A stretch of 64,000 bases of DNA from contig JBGVKG010000062.1 of assembly GCA_045123575.1 (NCBI GenBank), positions 44,107 to 108,106 on the forward strand, given 5' to 3'. Position 1 is the stretch's first letter; each line of letters starts with the position of its first letter. A program made the position numbers and the translations under genes. The notes under the pieces are model-generated. The model ran no database searches. It had not been told where the DNA came from and saw only the letters and a list, made by a program, of their open reading frames with translations. The stretch comes from SVEL01 sp045123575. Its GTDB lineage: Bacteria; Bacillota; Clostridia; Lachnospirales; Lachnospiraceae. Positions 62,491-64,000 of the stretch are shown in pieces.

Positions 62491-62998
62491 TGTCTTGCCG
62501 CATTGCTAAACCCCAAACCACAAAGCTGTCTACAGATATTTTTTTGTGCCTTGAGAGGTTGCATAATTTTCTTACGCGCTCTACTTGAAACAAAGCGTTT
62601 ATGTGCACGGTCGAGGCAGACACGGTTACTTACAGATGTTTGTGTGAAGAGGACAGCTTTTTTCGTCTTTGGTATTTTCATACGAGAAAGGCACGAAGAG
62701 CTTATTATTAGATGGTCGCCCTGCACAACTTCTCGCTTGCCCTATTAATGGGCAAGCTTCGTCAAACAGGTTCGGGCGACCGCTTTTTCGTGCCTTTCTC
62801 TATGAAAATTTCACGCAAATCCTCAATGCTGTCCTCTATTCACACAAATCATCTGAAGTACCCTGTCTGACATACCGTGCATATAGGCTAATAGGCTTGT
62901 TTCAAGAGAGCACTTAGGGAAATATGCGTTCTCGAAAACAGCATAAAAAAAATATCTGTAGACAGCTAGTGGTTAGGGATATATTTTGATGCAAGACA

Positions 62999-63029
62999 TA
63001 AAAGAAGCTTAGTGTTTTACTAAGCTTCT
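62999..63029 (-). terminator. atpC terminator within the right arm of the palindrome
   Basis: On the minus strand, AGAAGCTTAGT and ACTAAGCTTCT form an 11-bp stem followed by TTTTA. It mirrors the galK terminator, but its inner stem bases differ in a compensating way. Confidence 0.72.
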
Positions 63030-63054
63030 GATAATATGAATTATTTATTTAAGT

Positions 63055-63462
63055 TTATTTGCCGACCAGATTGAGACGTGTAAGCGAACGCTTAAGGGCT
63101 GCTTCTGCTCGCACTAAATCGATGCCTGCGCCTCCATCTTTAAGGCGACGTTCTGCACGGATTTTTGCTTCCGTTGCACGGTTAGCGTCGATTTCCTCTG
63201 GCCATTCAGCCACCTCTGCCATTACCTTAACAGAATCCTGTAAGATAACCATAAAGCCTGAGTGTACAGCTGCTTCTTTTATACCATCTGCCTCATGGAT
63301 AGTGACAATACCTGGAACTATAACATTAGTCATAGGGATGTGGTTCTTGTAGATACCTACATCACCTTCACTTGTGGTCAGTTCCAAAAAGCTTGCCTGA
63401 CCCTTATAAAAGGTTCTTTCAGGCGAGATGATCTCTAGGTCAAAATATTTCTCATCTGCCAT
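63055..63462 (-). CDS. atpC: F-type ATP synthase epsilon subunit
   Basis: 135 residues from ATG 63462 (MADEKYFDLEIISPERTFYKG), with AGGTGA 6 bp upstream; GTG 63468 is an alternative. The N-terminal beta-sandwich (TSEGDVGIYKNHIPMTNVI, VHSGFMVILQDSVKVMAEVAEW) and C-terminal helix pair (KIRAERRLKDGG, AEAALKRSLTRLN) match AtpC. It rotates with the gamma subunit and restrains ATP hydrolysis. It follows atpD after 10 bp and is the last gene of the operon. Confidence 0.95.
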   Translation of the reverse strand: MADEKYFDLEIISPERTFYKGQASFLELTTSEGDVGIYKNHIPMTNVIVPGIVTIHEADGIKEAAVHSGFMVILQDSVKVMAEVAEWPEEIDANRATEAKIRAERRLKDGGAGIDLVRAEAALKRSLTRLNLVGK

Positions 63463-63472
63463 ATGCACTCAC

Positions 63473-64000
63473 CTATTTAACCTTTGCTAAAACGTCTTCT
63501 ATACCACCACAGTTGAGGAAATAAGTCTCTGGTATGTCATCATACTTACCTTCAAGTATCTCCTTGAAGCCCTGAATAGTCTCACTGATAGGTACATACT
63601 TACCTTCCAGACCTGTGAACTGTCCTGCTACGAAGAATGGCTGTGAAAGGAATCTCTGTACCTTTCTAGCTCTAGATACTACAAGCTTATCATCCTCTGA
63701 TAACTCATCCATACCAAGGATTGCGATAATATCCTGTAACTCCTTGTACTTCTGGAGGATTTCCTGTACACCTCTAGCTACCTTGTAGTGTTCTTCACCT
63801 ACGATACGTGGGTCAAGGATACGTGATGTAGACTCAAGTGGGTCTACGGCTGGGTAGATACCAAGCTCAACGATACTTCTTGAAAGAACAGTTGTTGCAT
63901 CCAAGTGAGCGAATGTTGTAGCTGGAGCTGGGTCTGTTAAGTCATCGGCAGGAACGTATACAGCCTGAACCGATGTAATAGAACCATTCTTTGTAGATGT
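63473..64000 (-). CDS. atpD: F-type ATP synthase beta subunit, C-terminal part (runs off the right edge)
   Basis: The frame is open to the window edge, giving 175 residues of the C-terminal half. It includes VQAVYVPADDLTDPAPATTF, AHLDATTVLSRSI and GIYPAVDPLESTSRILDP, then VARGVQEILQKYKELQDIIAILGMDEL. These are hallmark AtpD segments, with the nucleotide-binding core outside the window. The catalytic beta subunit makes ATP at the F1 head. It lies 10 bp upstream of atpC. An in-frame ATG at 63904 is internal, not the start. Confidence 0.96.
   Translation of the reverse strand, partial: TSTKNGSITSVQAVYVPADDLTDPAPATTFAHLDATTVLSRSIVELGIYPAVDPLESTSRILDPRIVGEEHYKVARGVQEILQKYKELQDIIAILGMDELSEDDKLVVSRARKVQRFLSQPFFVAGQFTGLEGKYVPISETIQGFKEILEGKYDDIPETYFLNCGGIEDVLAKVK

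Larger units (their letters stand above)
62442..63044. repeat. 603-bp imperfect palindrome filling the galK-atpC gap (fold-back/MITE-like element or long structured RNA)
   Basis: The two halves are inverse complements over many blocks: 62442-62464 with 63022-63044, 62479-62498 with 62991-63010, 62524-62545 with 62946-62967, 62642-62657 with 62828-62845, 62674-62697 with 62787-62809, 62714-62721 with 62774-62781, and the centre 62735-62742 with 62750-62757. Unpaired parts between blocks are diverged. Short frames inside have no ribosome sites. The ends lie 10 bp from both flanking stop codons. Confidence 0.85.

Noticed and set aside
62470..62917. Open frames of about 80-130 residues on both strands inside the galK-atpC gap
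   Set aside because: They lie within the 603-bp palindrome, have no ribosome sites, and arise from the symmetric sequence.
63473..63904. A complete short gene starting at ATG 63904
   Set aside because: The frame continues upstream to the window edge with conserved AtpD sequence; the ATG is internal.

Overview
The window looks like a chromosome segment of an anaerobic low-GC Firmicute, most likely a member of the Lachnospiraceae. The grounds are AT-rich DNA, strong GGAGG-type ribosome binding sites, an AgrBD-type peptide system, several c-di-GMP proteins with a GEMM-I riboswitch, YhaM/MutS2/DegV homologues, and a very small 33-residue membrane protein of a type common in that family. The species cannot be named from the sequence. 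No tRNA, rRNA or CRISPR array was seen.

Region 1 (1-16.0 kb) is chromosomal. It begins with a truncated 7TM/PAS histidine kinase and a tandem-receiver protein. A two-sensor GGDEF-EAL phosphodiesterase, a solitary adenine DNA methyltransferase and a GH13 neopullulanase-like enzyme follow. Then comes a complete agr-type quorum-sensing locus (agrA-agrC-agrB-agrD on the minus strand), followed by a secreted protein, two FtsX-type permeases, an ABC ATPase and a membrane-anchored protein. The 48-residue AgrD precursor is unusually short and overlaps agrB. Two direct repeats 21 bp apart upstream of agrB look like AgrA/LytTR binding boxes.

Region 2 (16.07-48.53 kb) is an integrated element of about 32.4 kb in the 3' end of rlmD (23S rRNA uracil methyltransferase). 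The 14-bp core GTCTCCACATGAAA is repeated at both ends. The displaced native 3' end of rlmD is still readable at 16041-16079, 22 bp upstream of agrA, so rlmD and agrA were probably adjacent before insertion. The right part is phage- or satellite-like: divergent repressor and excisionase genes, a primase-like protein, small terminase, an HK97-type capsid protein and three serine-recombinase genes. The left part is a co-oriented defence island of about 18.7 kb: HTH regulator, type I restriction (HsdR, fused HsdM-S), a KAP-type P-loop NTPase, a complete Wadjet JetABCD set, a STAND-like NTPase fused to a full ArsC/Spx-type domain, and an AlbA_2/COG2865 ATPase split by a 13-bp tandem repeat. A PD-(D/E)XK-like protein sits at the left end. 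A possible HEPN protein plus a methyltransferase sit at the right end.

Region 3 (48.5-64 kb) is chromosomal housekeeping: rlmD, yhaM, mutS2, trmL, an AIR-synthase-like protein, a 33-residue membrane protein, a second GGDEF-EAL protein, lrgA/lrgB-like genes, a HAD phosphatase, a c-di-GMP-I riboswitch with terminator controlling two secreted or membrane proteins, degV, galK, and the end of the ATP synthase operon (atpD-atpC). The whole space between galK and atpC is a 603-bp imperfect palindrome.

The points most worth checking are the STAND-ArsC fusion beside Wadjet, the 13-bp repeat whose loss of one copy would fuse two reading frames, the insertion that separates agrA from its ancestral upstream gene, and the 603-bp palindrome.
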